Made by a program: the position numbers and the translations under genes
In this document: piece by piece, positions 31,558-44,339 of the stretch
Position numbering within the stretch: position 1 is the first letter of the stretch
Layout: each line of letters starts with the position of its first letter
Source of the DNA: Ziziphus jujuba
Taxonomy: Eukaryota; Streptophyta; Magnoliopsida; Rosales; Rhamnaceae
NCBI RefSeq assembly: GCF_031755915.1
Contig: NC_083380.1
Location: 14,465,001 to 14,529,000, forward strand
DNA length: 64,000 nucleotides
Reading direction: 5' to 3'
The notes under the pieces: generated by a model
What the model was told of the DNA's origin: nothing
The model's input: the letters and a program-made list of their open reading frames with translations, nothing else
Databases searched by the model: none

Positions 31558-34500
31558 GAGTTTAATTTTTTGCGAGGTATTTGTTCCCTAATGATGTCCT
31601 GCAATATCATCATTATGTAGTAACCACATTCCATACTACTAAGCTGCTTAGGAGTCTACATTTGTAATCATAAATGTTAACGTCATATTATGTAAGAAAT
31701 ACTACTTGTGTTTGATAAGTTTGTAAACTAACAACAATAATACTCAATTTTAACCATCCTAATTTACCTATGTATGGGTTTGCCAGCCAATGTTTTGTGT
31801 GGTTACGCTCATGGTCTCTTTCTTCCATGCAACGAATGCACTATATCAGCACATACATTGTAGCATTATTATAATATTATGAAATTTTTTGTAAATTTCA
31901 TTACAAATAAATTATTAAAATTAAGTTTCTATTGAACTTACTTGTCGATCAACTTCCTAAAGTCCTTATTGATTTCATTGTTATGACTTGCCAAAGAATC
32001 AAAAAACCAAGCTGTTGCGTAGAATGGGTCAATAGCCCCTAACATCCAATGATTGCTATAAACCAATAATAAATTATTAGTTAATATGTGCATAACTATT
32101 AAATTACTTGGCTAACTAATTATTGGAACTTAACACCACATACCCTGAACAGTACGGAAAGAACCATAATTGGTTGCGAATTGCAGATCTCCATCTACCC
32201 ACAATTTTTTTTGTTCTAGCATTTGGGTCTGCATAACCAACCGGTGCAATAAGTGCGGGATGAACAAAGCAAAATCTTCGTGCACCATGTGTGGTTTCCA
32301 ATCCAATATATAAGTGTTTGCCAAAATCATTTGAAGTATGTACAAGTAAATAGAAAATTTGATATTAATAATTATAATTGATTGAATTGAAATTTTAGAC
32401 ACTCTATACATGGATGTAGTTTTGTTACCTAATGTAAAACAATATGCACTCTGCAGATATTTCCCACATGTTACAAAAATCAAGGATGTTAGCCTTCGCT
32501 ATGCACAACTGGTATACATCTCCCACACTTCCTTTCTCCATGTCAAACATCCAAATATTATTTATATCCATGGCCTCGATTTGGCTTTACAACACCCAGA
32601 TGGGTGGGGTAAAAACTAAGGGATCACCACATTGGTCATCCGCGACATGGGTTTCCTCCCGGGGAGGTACATATGTCTCCTCCACATGTGGTACATGTGT
32701 CTCCTCCACGGGTGGTGGGTTAGAACCATATGGAACTTCCTCCACATGTGTCTCCTCCACATGTGCCTCCTCCACATGCGTCTCCTCCACGTGTGTATCG
32801 TCCACATATGTATCCTTTATAGGTGGTACATTTGGTAGATTGGACATTCCCTATAGATATCAATATAACATTATTTAAGTACATCTGCACCACCCTACAT
32901 AGATGAAAGTTATACGTGCATATATCACAAACAATCTCATGAAATTGTACCTCTATATTTGGGATAATGACAAGATTTAAAGGCCATGTAAGTAATGCAC
33001 ATGTGGCTTCTTCGACTTGCATATAGTTAGACATCGGAATAGGCAAAGGCTAGAACACCTCATCTACAGTGACCTTTAAATGATGAAAACCAAGCATGAC
33101 ACCGTCGCATCTATCCGTTGGGAGAGAAGGGAATACAATGCCAGGTGCTACAATATTATGGACACTGCCTTGGGCAAGTTGGCATTCAACACCCTGCGTA
33201 ACAAACAATGTTACAAATTGTTTAGTACATATCTAATTGTATATTTCACATGGATGTGACAATAAAATACACAAGTTAAATCATTTTTAAGCAGTGAAAA
33301 TGAAAGTAGAAAAATTATATATGATTGACAATTTTAAAGTTGACTTATTTGTGAGTTGTCAAAAAACCTCTGAAAATGTCCTTTGTGGTGGATGGACAGG
33401 AGGAGCATCAAGGCCATGATGTGATGGCATCGGATGATTGCCAACATCATCATCATGTATCACATCCTCGTCGTATGCCTCATTGGGCGATGACTGCTCC
33501 CCATGTGTTTGAGGATTTGATTTGAGGGTAAAACCACATGCATCTGCTAATTTATTGAGCTTGTCAACGTTTGGATTCCCTTTGGTAGCCTCCCACAGAC
33601 CATGGATCATTAACCGTAGTTGCTTAATTTCATCGAACTTAGCCAGTTTTTTAGGACGTGGCCTATGGTTGTTGAAAAAATTTTTAACGATATAATGTTT
33701 GCCTCGACTCCTAAGCTGACCTTCACTCTCCTCGGTCCCCAGTGCTTGCGTAAGGATATCATCCGGAGGGGAGGACTCAAATTCCCCTTTATTGGCTTGG
33801 TTCCTTAAGCCATCCTACAAGAAAATAATATAATTTCACTGCATGTCAACAACAATAATGTGTAGCGTTTAGGCATACGTAATTCATTTCAAACAGTTGT
33901 ATCATGAATAAAATAACTTACCATCATTTCCACTACACATTCAACACCTTCGTTTGCGAATTTTCCATCCTTTCCCATTCGTACCCGAGTCCATAAGTCC
34001 TCTCGGCCTATGCAATCTTGGGTGCATATTTTGTTTTGCTACAAACATTGAAAATAAATATGAATTTCACGTGTGATGAAATTAAATAATACATGAACTT
34101 CAAAACTAATATTATTATTTTTCATACCATGAGCGCTTCCAATCTCGCATATCCCAATGCACCCATTCGATGTGGATACTTGTTTAATTGTCTTCGTTCG
34201 GAAATTTTTTTACCTATTTCCTACAAAAAATTGACACACATGCAATAAGTTAAATATGAAAGCAAAAATTGAAGTGCATTGGGATTTATAAGATTAACTA
34301 AACATTAATGGTTGATGAAGACAAAAATACCTGGTAGTCGTTGGTCACCCTCTGACTTACAAACTCATCCCAAATGTCCTGGGTTATAAAATCATATACT
34401 TGTGGTCGATGCTTCGAAACTTCAGGCGTGCCCAAATACGGTCTGACATAGTTTACATTCATATCACTCTTAAATCTCCTCCATTTCATAGCACAATCTA

Positions 34501-34944
34501 CGAGAGTTTGCTTCTTCAAACTCTCATCTTCATTAGAAGATTTCTGTAAATTACAAATTCACAAACACTTCCAGGTTTCATATACATATTGAATGAGCAA
34601 TACCAATTCATAACTAATTTACAAATAAACTTTACATGTATTACCTTTATCTCTTCCCATAGGCTGTTCTTGAGGCCTTCAGGCACGTCTCTCCACTGAC
34701 GAATAGAAATTGGTATTGTACTTCTAACCAGAGACGCCTCCAAGTTGTTCATGTGCATGGCTGCATGGTTTATTGCAACTGTAAACTCATTATATTGAGG
34801 TGGCTCATCCATCATAATTCGTTCCGTCCTTGTAGGTCCTCTTCGTTTGTGTGATTTGGATGAAGGATTGGGTGTGGCCATTTCAGTCGAGGCTACTGTA
34901 TCAGCATCAGTAGCGGCAAGGCCATTTTCAGCACATGGATCCAT
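31558..34944 (-). pseudogene. Ptta/En-Spm plus Ulp1 (C48 cysteine protease) gene, 11 exons, with premature stops
   Basis: Exons, with canonical GT-AG borders, are 34944..34645, 34543..34331, 34220..34128, 34038..33922, 33814..33368, 33193..32951, 32850..32429, about 32345..32144, 32055..31942, 31840..31768 and 31655..about 31558. Exons 1-5 resemble the plant Ptta/En-Spm protein of CACTA elements (QWRDVPEGLKNSLWEEIK, KWRRFKSDM, ALGTEESEGQLRSRGKHY). Exons 8-11 encode an Ulp1-type SUMO protease with the triad in place: His in SGNHWMLGAIDP, Asp in WFFDSL, Cys in SSMECGYY. In-frame stops TAG (33052..33050) and TAA (32589..32587), and possibly TAG (31770..31768), break it. No DDE transposase is nearby. 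It may belong to a CACTA-like element or be a domesticated relative. Confidence 0.8.
32645..32825 (-). repeat. Minisatellite coding for VEETH-type repeats
   Basis: Within exon 7, about ten imperfect units of 15 bp encode VEETH/VEEAH/VDDTH and similar on the minus strand. The units are acidic and may act as a flexible linker between the Ptta and Ulp1 halves. Confidence 0.85.
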
Positions 34945-35374
34945 AACTTAAGTATTGCAGAAAATTGAAATGAAGATTGTAGAGGCGTCAACAGATGGCA
35001 ACGAGAACGTCAGAAGTAACCATGTTTCTGTTCCCGCTACGAGAGTAGTGGACACGGTCCGGATCAGATCGTTGATAGGATCACGTGTGTAAATCAATTT
35101 TAAAAAACAACTATTTAAGAAAGCATACGACAATGCCGACCCTATTGTCTGCTTCTACAATATTACGTACCTTCAAAAAACCTAAACAATGAAGAAGAGT
35201 CCAAACAAAGATAAATAAATAAATAAATAAATACATCCAATATGAAGAGACAGGGTTGGTTCTTCAAGCGTCTGATTTTTTGTAAATGCTATTTAAAATA
35301 TTTTGTAATTAATACAAGTAACAAGGAAAATTAAAATAAAAAATAAAATGAGACCTACGCCGAGGATAAACAAA
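34945..35374. other. Upstream flank of the Ptta-Ulp1 gene
   Basis: About 430 bp. It contains an AAAT/AATA simple repeat (35210..35234) and no coding similarity. It probably holds the 5' region of the gene, but no promoter element stands out. Confidence 0.4.
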
Positions 35375-35770
35375 ATCATTCATGATAAAAAGGAAAATAA
35401 AATTTAGAAAACATGTGTCTAAGCTGACGCTATAACATGCCAATGACGTTGGCTTTGGTATATTTGTTTTTCGACTTGTGTTGGAAAATGTTGTTAGATT
35501 TTTTGTATGATTTATTTAACATTTGTTTAATCTACAATCTTTAGAAAAAGTAATTTGACATCATGTGGGTTGTAAAATCATTCATGATAAAAAGGAACAT
35601 AAAATTTAGAAAACATGTGTGTAAGTCGACGCTATAACATGCCAACGACGTTGGATTTGGTATATATTTTTTTCTGACTTGTGTTGGAAAATATTATTAT
35701 ATTTCCTGTATGATTTATTTAACATTTTTTTAATCTACAATATTTAAACAAAGTTATTTGACATCATGTG
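35375..35770 (+). repeat. Tandem repeat, about 195-bp unit
   Basis: Two successive units (35375..35570 and 35571..35765) share AAAATCATTCATGATAAAAA, then CGACGCTATAACATGCCAA, then CTTGTGTTGGAAAAT and TTGACATCATGTGGGTT. Related units start at 35770, 37236, 37450 and 46660. Each holds a small GACGCT...GTTGGC dyad. Confidence 0.85.
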
Positions 35771-36960
35771 GGTTTTAAAATCATTAAGGATAAAAAGGAA
35801 AACAAAATATTGAAATACATGCGCCTATGCCGGCACTATAACATGCCAATAGCCTTAGCTTTGTCTAGCTTGCTCTACTTTTTGAATGTTTGAATATTTT
35901 CATAAATGTTGAATAATTCGTGGTCACAGTCAGTAAAAAGATTTGCTCAGAACATGAATATCATGTCCCATCCAATTACACGCGTCTAAACTAGCCAATC
36001 TTTGAACAGTGAAAATATCTATGTGATTAATTTTTGACAGAGAAACCTAACTTGTAAAGCAACATATCAATTTCGATCACCAACATGTGGGATTTGCTAT
36101 TAATGATCACATACGATCTTAACTAAAGTCGACGCTATGGACATATACTTGCGTCAGCTTTGTATGTTTCTTATTTAATTGTTTTCCTTATTATCCTTCA
36201 CCGTTGGAAATTACAATCTTTTAATGTCGTTTAGATTGTTCCATCCAGATATAAAAAAAATTCCAAAAACAGAACATAGTTCATTCTCATCACAAATACG
36301 CTATTTACCAGATCATCATTCCTGGGATAGACATGCACGTTTGTTTGAGGCAATATAATGGTACAACTTATATTAAAGTTCAAACGAATAGTTCATAGTT
36401 ATTTTCATAATAATCCTTACGCTATTTTTTTTTTTTTTTTTCTTTTTTGTTGTCTTATTTTCATTTCGGAAGTGGCACCATGAGTTGTTTAAGGAAGTTG
36501 AGAAGCCTCCTCATCGAGGCAACGATTCTGAGAGATACAAGCTCATCCTAATTATCAGAACAGATTTTAAAACCGAGGAGTACAGAAGGGTCGAAGGGAT
36601 TTTTGTGGGTAGAGATGCGGAGTTGAAGCGATAAATACAGACAGTGAACGAGAGTTGTCTATTATGGGAAGAAAGGGATTTTCAGAGATGTTTTGTCTAC
36701 TTTCATTGGTGCCTTGCAACTCCATGTGCGTGTTCACCTTCTCTGAAAATCCCTTGCTTACTTGAACAGATAAATATTCCATCATTGTCTTTATTTTTCC
36801 CTCTTACTTCTCGTCTCTACCCATCAGAATCCCTTCGACCATGTCGAAATCTTCCGATAATCATGTTGAGCTTGTTCTTCTCATAATCGATGCCTAGACG
36901 AGTAGGACTCTCAGTTTTCTTAATCACCTCATGTTGCCAAAGCCAAAATGAAAATAAGAC
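35571..36960 (+). repeat. About 1.4-kb repeat unit, copy 1, ending in a hairpin
   Basis: The part 35571..36300 matches 37236..37945 as a direct duplication 1665 bp downstream. The whole unit including its hairpin resembles 46656..48675 once the MITE-like insert there is set aside. No long open frame and no known protein were found in the repeat part. Confidence 0.75.
36452..36960. repeat. Long hairpin 1 (inverted repeat, arms about 235 bp)
   Basis: The left arm from GTCTTATTTTCATTTCGG pairs with the right arm ending CCAAAATGAAAATAAGAC. The loop is about 36688..36738. Arms diverge by substitutions. The left arm retains a peptide-like frame (YKLILIIRTDFKTEEYRRVE) similar to hairpin 2. Confidence 0.85.
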
Positions 36961-37235
36961 AAAAGCAGACGCTAGTAAATGTATATAGAGTCGGCTTAGG
37001 TGCATGTTGTAATTGCCATTTGTTATCTTTGTAAATAGGGTTCTAATTTTGTTAATGTTTTTGTATACATTGTGTAAAACGAGCCTAATAAATAACTAAA
37101 CAAAATATTTCTTAAAATAATTTATAAATAAATACCAACTGATAAGCAGGAAAGAAAATTTCTTAAAAAACAAAAAAACCTTACATAAATAAATAAATAA
37201 ATAATACCGATGCTACCTAATCCTTACAGCGTTAG

Positions 37236-37945
37236 TTTTAAAATCATTAAATATAACAAGGAAAATAAAAATTAATCCGGCATAAGCCGACGCCATAAGA
37301 TGCCAACGGTGTTGGCTTTTGTAAATATTTTTTTCAACTTGTGTTGGAAAATGTTGCTATGTTTCCTGTATGATTTATGTAACATTTGTTTAAAATAATT
37401 TTGTAATTATTTAATCTACAATCTTTAGAAAAAGTTATTTGACATCATGTGGGTTTTAAAATCATTAAGGATAAAAAGAAAAATAAAATATTAAAATACA
37501 TGGGCATACGCAGATGCTATAACATGCCAACGGCGTTGGCTGTGTCTAGCTTGCTATACTTTTGAATGTTTGAATATTTTCATAGAAGTTGAATAATTCG
37601 TGGTCACAGTCAGCGAGACGATTTGCTTGGAACACGAATATCATGTCCAATCCAAGTACACATGTCTAAACTTGCCAATATTGGAACATTGAAAAAATCT
37701 ATGTAATTAATTTTTGATAGAGAAACCTAAATTTTTAAGCAACATATCAATTTCGATCACCAACTCGTGGGATTTGCTATTAATGGTCACATACGATCAT
37801 AAACTTGTCAACATTTACATAGCGTTGGCTTCGTACGTTTCTTATTTAACTCTATTCCTTGTTATCCTTCTCCATTGGAAATTACAATCTTTTAATGTCG
37901 TTTAGATCGTTCCATCCAGATATAACAAAGCCCCCAAAAACAAAA
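37236..37945 (+). repeat. Repeat unit, copy 2 (no hairpin)
   Basis: This direct duplicate of 35571..36300 includes two GCCGACGC-type dyads and the shared block CGTGGTCACAGTCAG to CCATCCAGATATAA. Confidence 0.8.
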
Positions 37946-38396
37946 CATAATGTTTCATTCTCATCCCAAATACGCTATGTAAAACGTTGTGTAAAACAAG
38001 CCCAATAAATAACTAAAAAATATATTTCTTAACATAATTTATAAATAAATACTGACTGATATGCAGGAAAGAATATTTCTTAACAAGAAACAAAATGACA
38101 TAAACAAATAAAGAAAAAAAAAATACCAATGCTACCTAATCCCTACAGCGCCATCTTTAATGTATTCTAAAATCATTACAAGATCAACAGGAATTTCAAT
38201 AGGGAAGATTATTAAAAATATTAAATAAAGAAAAAAGAATATTAAAAATATTTACGAGATCAATGGAAATTACAATAGGGAAGATTATTGTTCGAATTGT
38301 TTTTCGAATATTCTTTTTTCTATATGATTTTTTAAAATGTATTTAAAATAATTTGTAATTATGTATTCTAAAATCATTAGAAATATGTACTTGACA
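37946..38396. other. AT-rich repeat-derived spacer left of element B
   Basis: This block repeats AAATAACTAAA and TTTATAAATAAATAC segments also present at 37095..37135. The last bases, TTGACA, are the start of the 195-bp unit's TTGACATCATG, which is cut here by element B. Confidence 0.6.
38392..38396 (+). repeat. Target-site duplication of element B, left copy
   Basis: TGACA precedes the LTR. After the element comes TGCA (46647..46650), then TCACGTTGGTTTTAAAATC. Neighbouring repeat copies show the unoccupied site as TTGACATCATGTGGGTTTT, so the right copy appears to have lost one A. Confidence 0.6.
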
Positions 38397-39543
38397 TGAT
38401 ACGAACCTAGGACGACCTGCTCCTAAACCCGTATTATATTAGCCCGGATCTTAATTAAGTTCAAGTTCTAATGGAATGGACCTCAACCCCTAACCAACCT
38501 GTGGTTAGAAACCTTGGTATAATGTAGACGCCACAATAGGGGATGGAAAACCTATTGATAAGTCAAGCTAAAACAACCAATTCTCTAATGGTGTTTTAGG
38601 TGTTCTCAAAGAACAAAGAGATAATTAATCTCACAAGTATTTTTTTAATCAAATCAAAGTTGTATTATTATTGAAAAATAAGCCTTTAAATAGGCTTGAA
38701 AGAAACAAACTAAACCCTAAAAAAATAATTCAAAACCGGACTCCTATAGGAATTAGGAAACTTGACCGAATTCTAATATGTCCTAAACTAAGTTTCCTAA
38801 ACTAAATTTGATTAATTAATTCCTTTATTCTGAATTAGGAATTAATTAATTTACAATGAAAATAATAAAATACTAAATTTCCTAAACTTATTTGTCCAGA
38901 AAATAAATAAATAAAAACTAAAAAGTAATGGTAGTTTCCTAAAACAAAAAGTAGAATAAAATTAGGAAACTATAATACTAGCTTTTTTGACTATATTGAC
39001 TTTGACCAATCTTTGACCTCTTTGAGCTCCAAATCAGCTTCTAGATGCTTTGTAGGATGGAAAATAAGCTGAATATGAAGTCCCACACGTTGCCCATGCT
39101 TGGAAAAATAAGAAAAGGCTAATACAGTAAAATACAGTAAAGCCAGCAAGCAATACAGCAAATTCGGCCAAATTGTTGATGCTGTCCGTACAAGCCCTTT
39201 TTGATTGCATTTGAGGCTGCTTTAACTTGATTCCATGACCTCTTAGGCATATGTATTGAACCCATAAATCATTGGAACCATTTCATGCTTCCCGGACTCC
39301 AAAAATGTACCAAAACTGTCACCCGGGTCCGTATCGACTTCTATTGCTTGTATGAGTAAAACAGGCCTTGGTTCTTTAGATATGGCCAACCCCTCTTGAC
39401 TATGACTTATTCCTTGTATGAAGACAGCAAGATTTTCCTTGAACTTCTTGGCTTGGGCCCTAGTGATCGGTCCCACCTTCATTTGTATTGGGTCAGCACC
39501 CTAGCGGGTTGTCCGTCGAACAGTCTCGGGTGGATTCGCATCA
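38397..39543 (-). repeat. Element B 3' LTR
   Basis: It starts TGATAC and ends GCATCA on the plus strand. The pol C-terminus is encoded within it (39243..39543, minus strand). A TAG at 39503..39501 replaces a Trp codon that survives in the 5' LTR. Confidence 0.92.
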
Positions 39544-42500
39544 TTCCCCTCCTCTTGAAAAGCATTTGTCCTCAAATCGAAGTCATCACCTGCAGCAAAA
39601 GGAGATAAATCAGCAACATTAAAGGTGGCACTAACACTATACTCACCTGGTAGATCAAGTTTGTAAGCATTGTCGTTTATCCTCTCCAAAACTTGAAAAG
39701 GTCCATCACCCCTCGGCATGAGTTTTGATTTCCTTTGTTCGGGAAATCTTTCTTTCCTTAAATGCATCCACACCCAATCTCCAGGTTCAAACACCATTGA
39801 TTTTCAGCCTTGATTAGCCACCCTTGCATATTGCTCGGTCCTCCTCTCAATGTTTGCGCGGGTCTTTTCATGAATCTGCTTTACAAAATCAGCTTTTTGT
39901 TTTCCATCTAGATTAGCACGCTCACTTAAAGGCAAAGGTGTTAAATCTAATGGATTCAAAGGATTAAAACCATAAACAATTTCAAATGGAGTAAATTTAG
40001 TTGCTGAATGTAAAGACCTATTATATGCAAATTCAACATGTGGCAAACATTCTTCCCAAGTCCTTAAATTTCTACTAATTAATGCTCTCAACAATGCAGA
40101 TAAGGTTCTATTTACTACTTCGGTTTGTCCATCAGTTTGTGGATGACAAGTAGTGGAAAATAAAAGCTTAGTACCTAATTTAGCCCACAATGTTTTCCAA
40201 AAATAGCTTAAGAACTTAGCATCCCTATCCGACACAATAGTTCTTGGCATTCCATGCAATCTCACAATTTCCTTGAAAAATAAATTAGCAATATTGGATG
40301 CATCATCAGTTTTGTTACATGCAATAAAATGTGCCATCTTAGAAAACCTATCTACTACAAAAAATATTGAATCCTTACCTGTCCTTGACCTAGGCAACCC
40401 AAGAATAAAATCCATAGACAAATCTACCCAAGGATAGGTAGGGATTGGCAAAGACTTATACATTCCATGCGGTTTCAATGTTGATTTTGTTTTTCGGCAC
40501 TTCAAACATCTTTCAAAAATTCTCTCAACATCTCTCCCCATGTTAGGCCAATAAAAATGTTCTTGCAGCAAGGATAAAGTTTTTAAAACACCAAAATGGC
40601 CCATTAAACCACCCCCATATCCTTCCCGAACCAATAATTCCCTAATACTACAATTAGGCACACAAAGTTTGTTTTCCTTAAACAAATATCCCTCAAATAT
40701 GTAAAATTTATTAAATCCATGTTTCAAACAGGTTCTAAAAATTTCTCCAAAGTCACTATCATGCTCATAAAGTTCTTTCAATTGTTCAAATCCAAGCAAT
40801 CTAGCATCTAAGGTAGAAAAGAGCGCATACCTTCGGGATAATGCATCGGCAACCACATTTTCCTTACCTTTTTTGTAGCGGATCATATATGGAAATGTTT
40901 CAATAAATTCAATCCACTTAGCATGCCTTCGGTTGAGCTTTCCTTGAGCCTTGATATGCTTCAAAGACTCATGATCCGTATGAATCACAAACTCCTTTGG
41001 CATGAGATAATGCTGCCACGTCTCCAAAGCCCTCACCAAAGCATACATCTCCTTGTCATAAGTCGGGTAGTTTAGGGCAGCTCCACTTAATTTTTCACTA
41101 ACGTAGGCTATGGGTCTTCCTTCTTGCATTAAGACATCTCCAATACCTACACCCGAAGCATCACACTCAATTTCAAAAGTCTTAGAAAAATTTGGCAAAA
41201 CTAACAAAGGTGCATTACACAATTTTTCTTTCAACAAACTAAAAGATTTTTCTTGTACTTCCCCCCATTTGAAACCAACATTCTTCTTGACAACTTCATT
41301 CAATGGTGCTGCTATGGTACTAAAATCCTTGACAAATCTTCTATAAAAGCTTGCCAAGCCATGAAAGCTCCTCACTTGGGTGATAGAAGTAGGAACCGGC
41401 CACTCTTGAATTGCTTTCACCTTAGCTTGGTCAACTTTGATTCCTGCAGCACGTACTACAAAATCTAGAAACACAAGCTCTTCTTTGAAAAATTCACATT
41501 TTTTAATGTTAGCAAACAATCTTTCCTTTCTAAGAACTTGCAAAACTTGTCTAAGTTGATCCACATGGTCATCCAAATTTCGGCTATATATTAGAATGTC
41601 ATCAAAATAAACAACCACAAATTTTCCAATAAATGGACGCATTACATGATTCATAAGCCTCATGAAGGTACTAGGTGCATTGGATAATCCAAAAGGCATA
41701 ACTAACCATTCATACAGCCCATATTTAGTTTTGAATGCGGTTTTCCATTCATCACCTTCTTTCATCCTAATTTTGGTGATAACCACTCCTAAGATCAATT
41801 TTTGTAAACATGCAAGCACCATGCAACTCATCAAGCATATCATCTAATCTAGGAATGGGATGTCTATATTTGATGGTAATGTTATTTATAGCCCTATAAT
41901 CAACACACATTCTCCAAGAACCATCCTTTTTAGGTACCAACAAAACAGGAACAGCACATGGGCTTAAACTCTCACGAATGTATCCTTTATCAAGCAAATC
42001 ACTTACCTGTTTTTGCAGCTCCTTTGTTTCTTTGGGATTGCTCCTATAAGCTGGTCTATTTGGTATGGCAGCCCCTGGAACAAAGTCAATTTGATGTTCT
42101 ATCCCTCGAATAGGTGGCAGTCCCCTTGGAATCTCATTTGGGAAGACATCTCCAAATTCCTTCAAAAGAGAAATCATTGAACTTGGCAATTCAAGTTCTT
42201 CAAAGTTAGTTTGATCATTAAAATAATTTTCTTTGTAAAGCATGACCAGCAAAGGTTTCTTACACTCAATAACCTTATTAATATCCCCTAAACTCAAATA
42301 AAAATTGCTACTTAACCTTTCCTTTCTTTCTTTTTCTTTTTTTCCCTTGGATTGGCGCAAACCGTCGGATTTCTCTTCCTTCTCCAAGCTCGCGGGTTTG
42401 CCACTTCCTTTTCCCTCTCTTTCGGCTTTCCCTTGATCTTTCCACTCAATATGAACCTTAGAAACCTTACCTTGGTCAGCAACCTCAATCTTACCTTCTT

Positions 42501-44339
42501 GAAAGGATGGTGAAGCCGTTGGTGCCATACTTGCTTTTTCCTTGAGCTTTTCGGCTTCTCTCCTTTGTTGCATTTGTAATTGGTCTTTGTAAACCTCTTT
42601 AGGAGATAATGGTTCCAGCTTGACCTTCTTCCCTTTAAACCTGAAAACAATACTATTTTCTCGACCAAAATGAGTAGCATTTTTATCAAATTGCCATGGT
42701 CTACCTAATAGTATATGTCCAGCAATCATGGGTACAATATCACATAAAACTACATCCTCATATCTACCTATATTAAATTTTACTTTGGCTTGTTTGTTTA
42801 CTTTCATCTCACCACTATCATTAAGCCATTGTAATCTATAAGGTTCTGGATGTTTAATTGTTTTCAAGCCTAATTTATCAACTACAAGATTACTTATCAC
42901 ATTAGTACAACTCCCACTATCTATAATCATGCTACAAATTTTACCTTGTATTTCGCAGCGAGTGTGGAAGATGTTTTGTCTTTGTATCTGCTCTTCATCT
43001 TTGTAGACAGCAAGTACTCTCCTTGAAACCAAGCTCAACTCGGCATTAGATGTATCTACAGGTTCGACTTCATCTTCATTGCAATCCTCCTCTTGCTCAG
43101 TTTCAGCCCCACTTTCTTCACTCGTAGATTCCAGCTCACCATCACCCTTTAATACCATGATTCTTCTATTTGGGCATTGGCTGGCTATGTGTCCTCTTCC
43201 TTGGCACTTAAAACAAATTATTTCTCTGGATTTTTGAGGTTTAGGATCAGATTTTATCTCACCTCTAAGTGCTTGGACAGATTCGGTCTTGACCTCCCTT
43301 CTTGGCCGGTTGGTAGTTTCTTCTCCTAATTTCGGCTTCAACTTGTTTTCATAAGTGGAATTGTTTTTCCAGCCACTTGAACTTGTCCTTCCACTGCTAG
43401 AAACTCCTCCAAACCGTGTACTAACACCCCTCCTCTTGAATTGGTTCTCAAGCTTAATGGCTATATGCAACATCTCCTCCAATTCCAAGTATTGTTGTAA
43501 TTCAAGTTGGTTGGCAATGTCTCGATTTAACCCTCCAAGAAATCTTGCCATGGTTGCCTCCCTATCCTCATTCATATTCAGCCTCATCATTAACATCTCC
43601 ATCTCTTTGTAATAATCCTCCATGGACCTACTTCCTTGAGACAAAGATTGAAGCCTTTGATGCAGCAACCTATTGTAATGGGATGGCACAAACCACTTCC
43701 TCATGGCTCCTTTCATTTGCTCCATGTTGTAATTAAGTCATCACCAACTCTCCTTCGGGTGCTTTGCTCATTTGTCCACCATTGGAGTGCATAATGGCCA
43801 AACTCCATTGCTGCCAACTTCACCTTCTTACCTTCCGAATAGTTGTGGCAGTCAAAGATCATCTCCATTTTTTCTTCCCACTCCAAATAAGCTTCGGGAT
43901 CACTTTTACCCATAAAAGATGGGATATTAACCTTGATATTTCCCAAATCATCATCTGTATCTTCCCTCCTATATCTCCCATGGCCAGCTCTATCTTGGAC
44001 AGCAAAGGTTTCGTCCATACCTTCCTCAAAGTCGCTGTCGAATGGCTCCTCATCAAATTCCTCTCTCAGCCTCTCGCGACCTCCTCGTCCTCGGCCTCGT
44101 CCTCCATGGAATTCTTGCCTACTTCTTATATTCGGCCTTCCTTGTGAGGCTTCTAGTCTTCCCACTCTTTGATTCACATACTCAACTTGAGCACTAACCC
44201 GCTGTATTGATTCCAAGACAGCTCTCATATCCACTTGGTCTCCACTCCCGGTAGCTCGGTCATCACCATGGAATGCTACGGACTCTTCCTTATTGATCCT
44301 CAAGGGAGGATCCCCTCTTCTTATTCTAGAATCTGCCAT
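39243..44339 (-). pseudogene. Element B gag-pol, interrupted
   Basis: ATG at 44339 ([15 protein letters not shown]) opens gag. A one-base loss near 43720 shifts the frame within gag (TTWS instead of TTWRQMKG). The zinc knuckle [15 protein letters not shown], protease [11 protein letters not shown] and the first part of RT follow. An extra T near 41772 shifts the frame in RT after [15 protein letters not shown], RNase H ([11 protein letters not shown]) and an unbroken HHCC-integrase junction ([15 protein letters not shown]) come next. A TGA at 39806..39804 replaces an Arg codon present in element A, and a TAG at 39503..39501 precedes the LTR-encoded tail, which ends FNTYA at 39243. The A and B tails differ greatly after ISKE. 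Confidence 0.92.
39544..39556 (-). other. Element B polypurine tract
   Basis: Minus strand AAGAGGAGGGGAA directly upstream of the 3' LTR, identical to that of element A. Confidence 0.8.

Noticed and set aside
32645..32825. Short regular repeats as a CRISPR-like array
   Set aside because: Units are contiguous 15-mers with no spacers and lie in a eukaryotic exon.
32444..32878. Plus-strand frame with repeated CVSST units
   Set aside because: It is the antisense of the VEETH minisatellite in exon 7 of the Ptta-Ulp1 gene.
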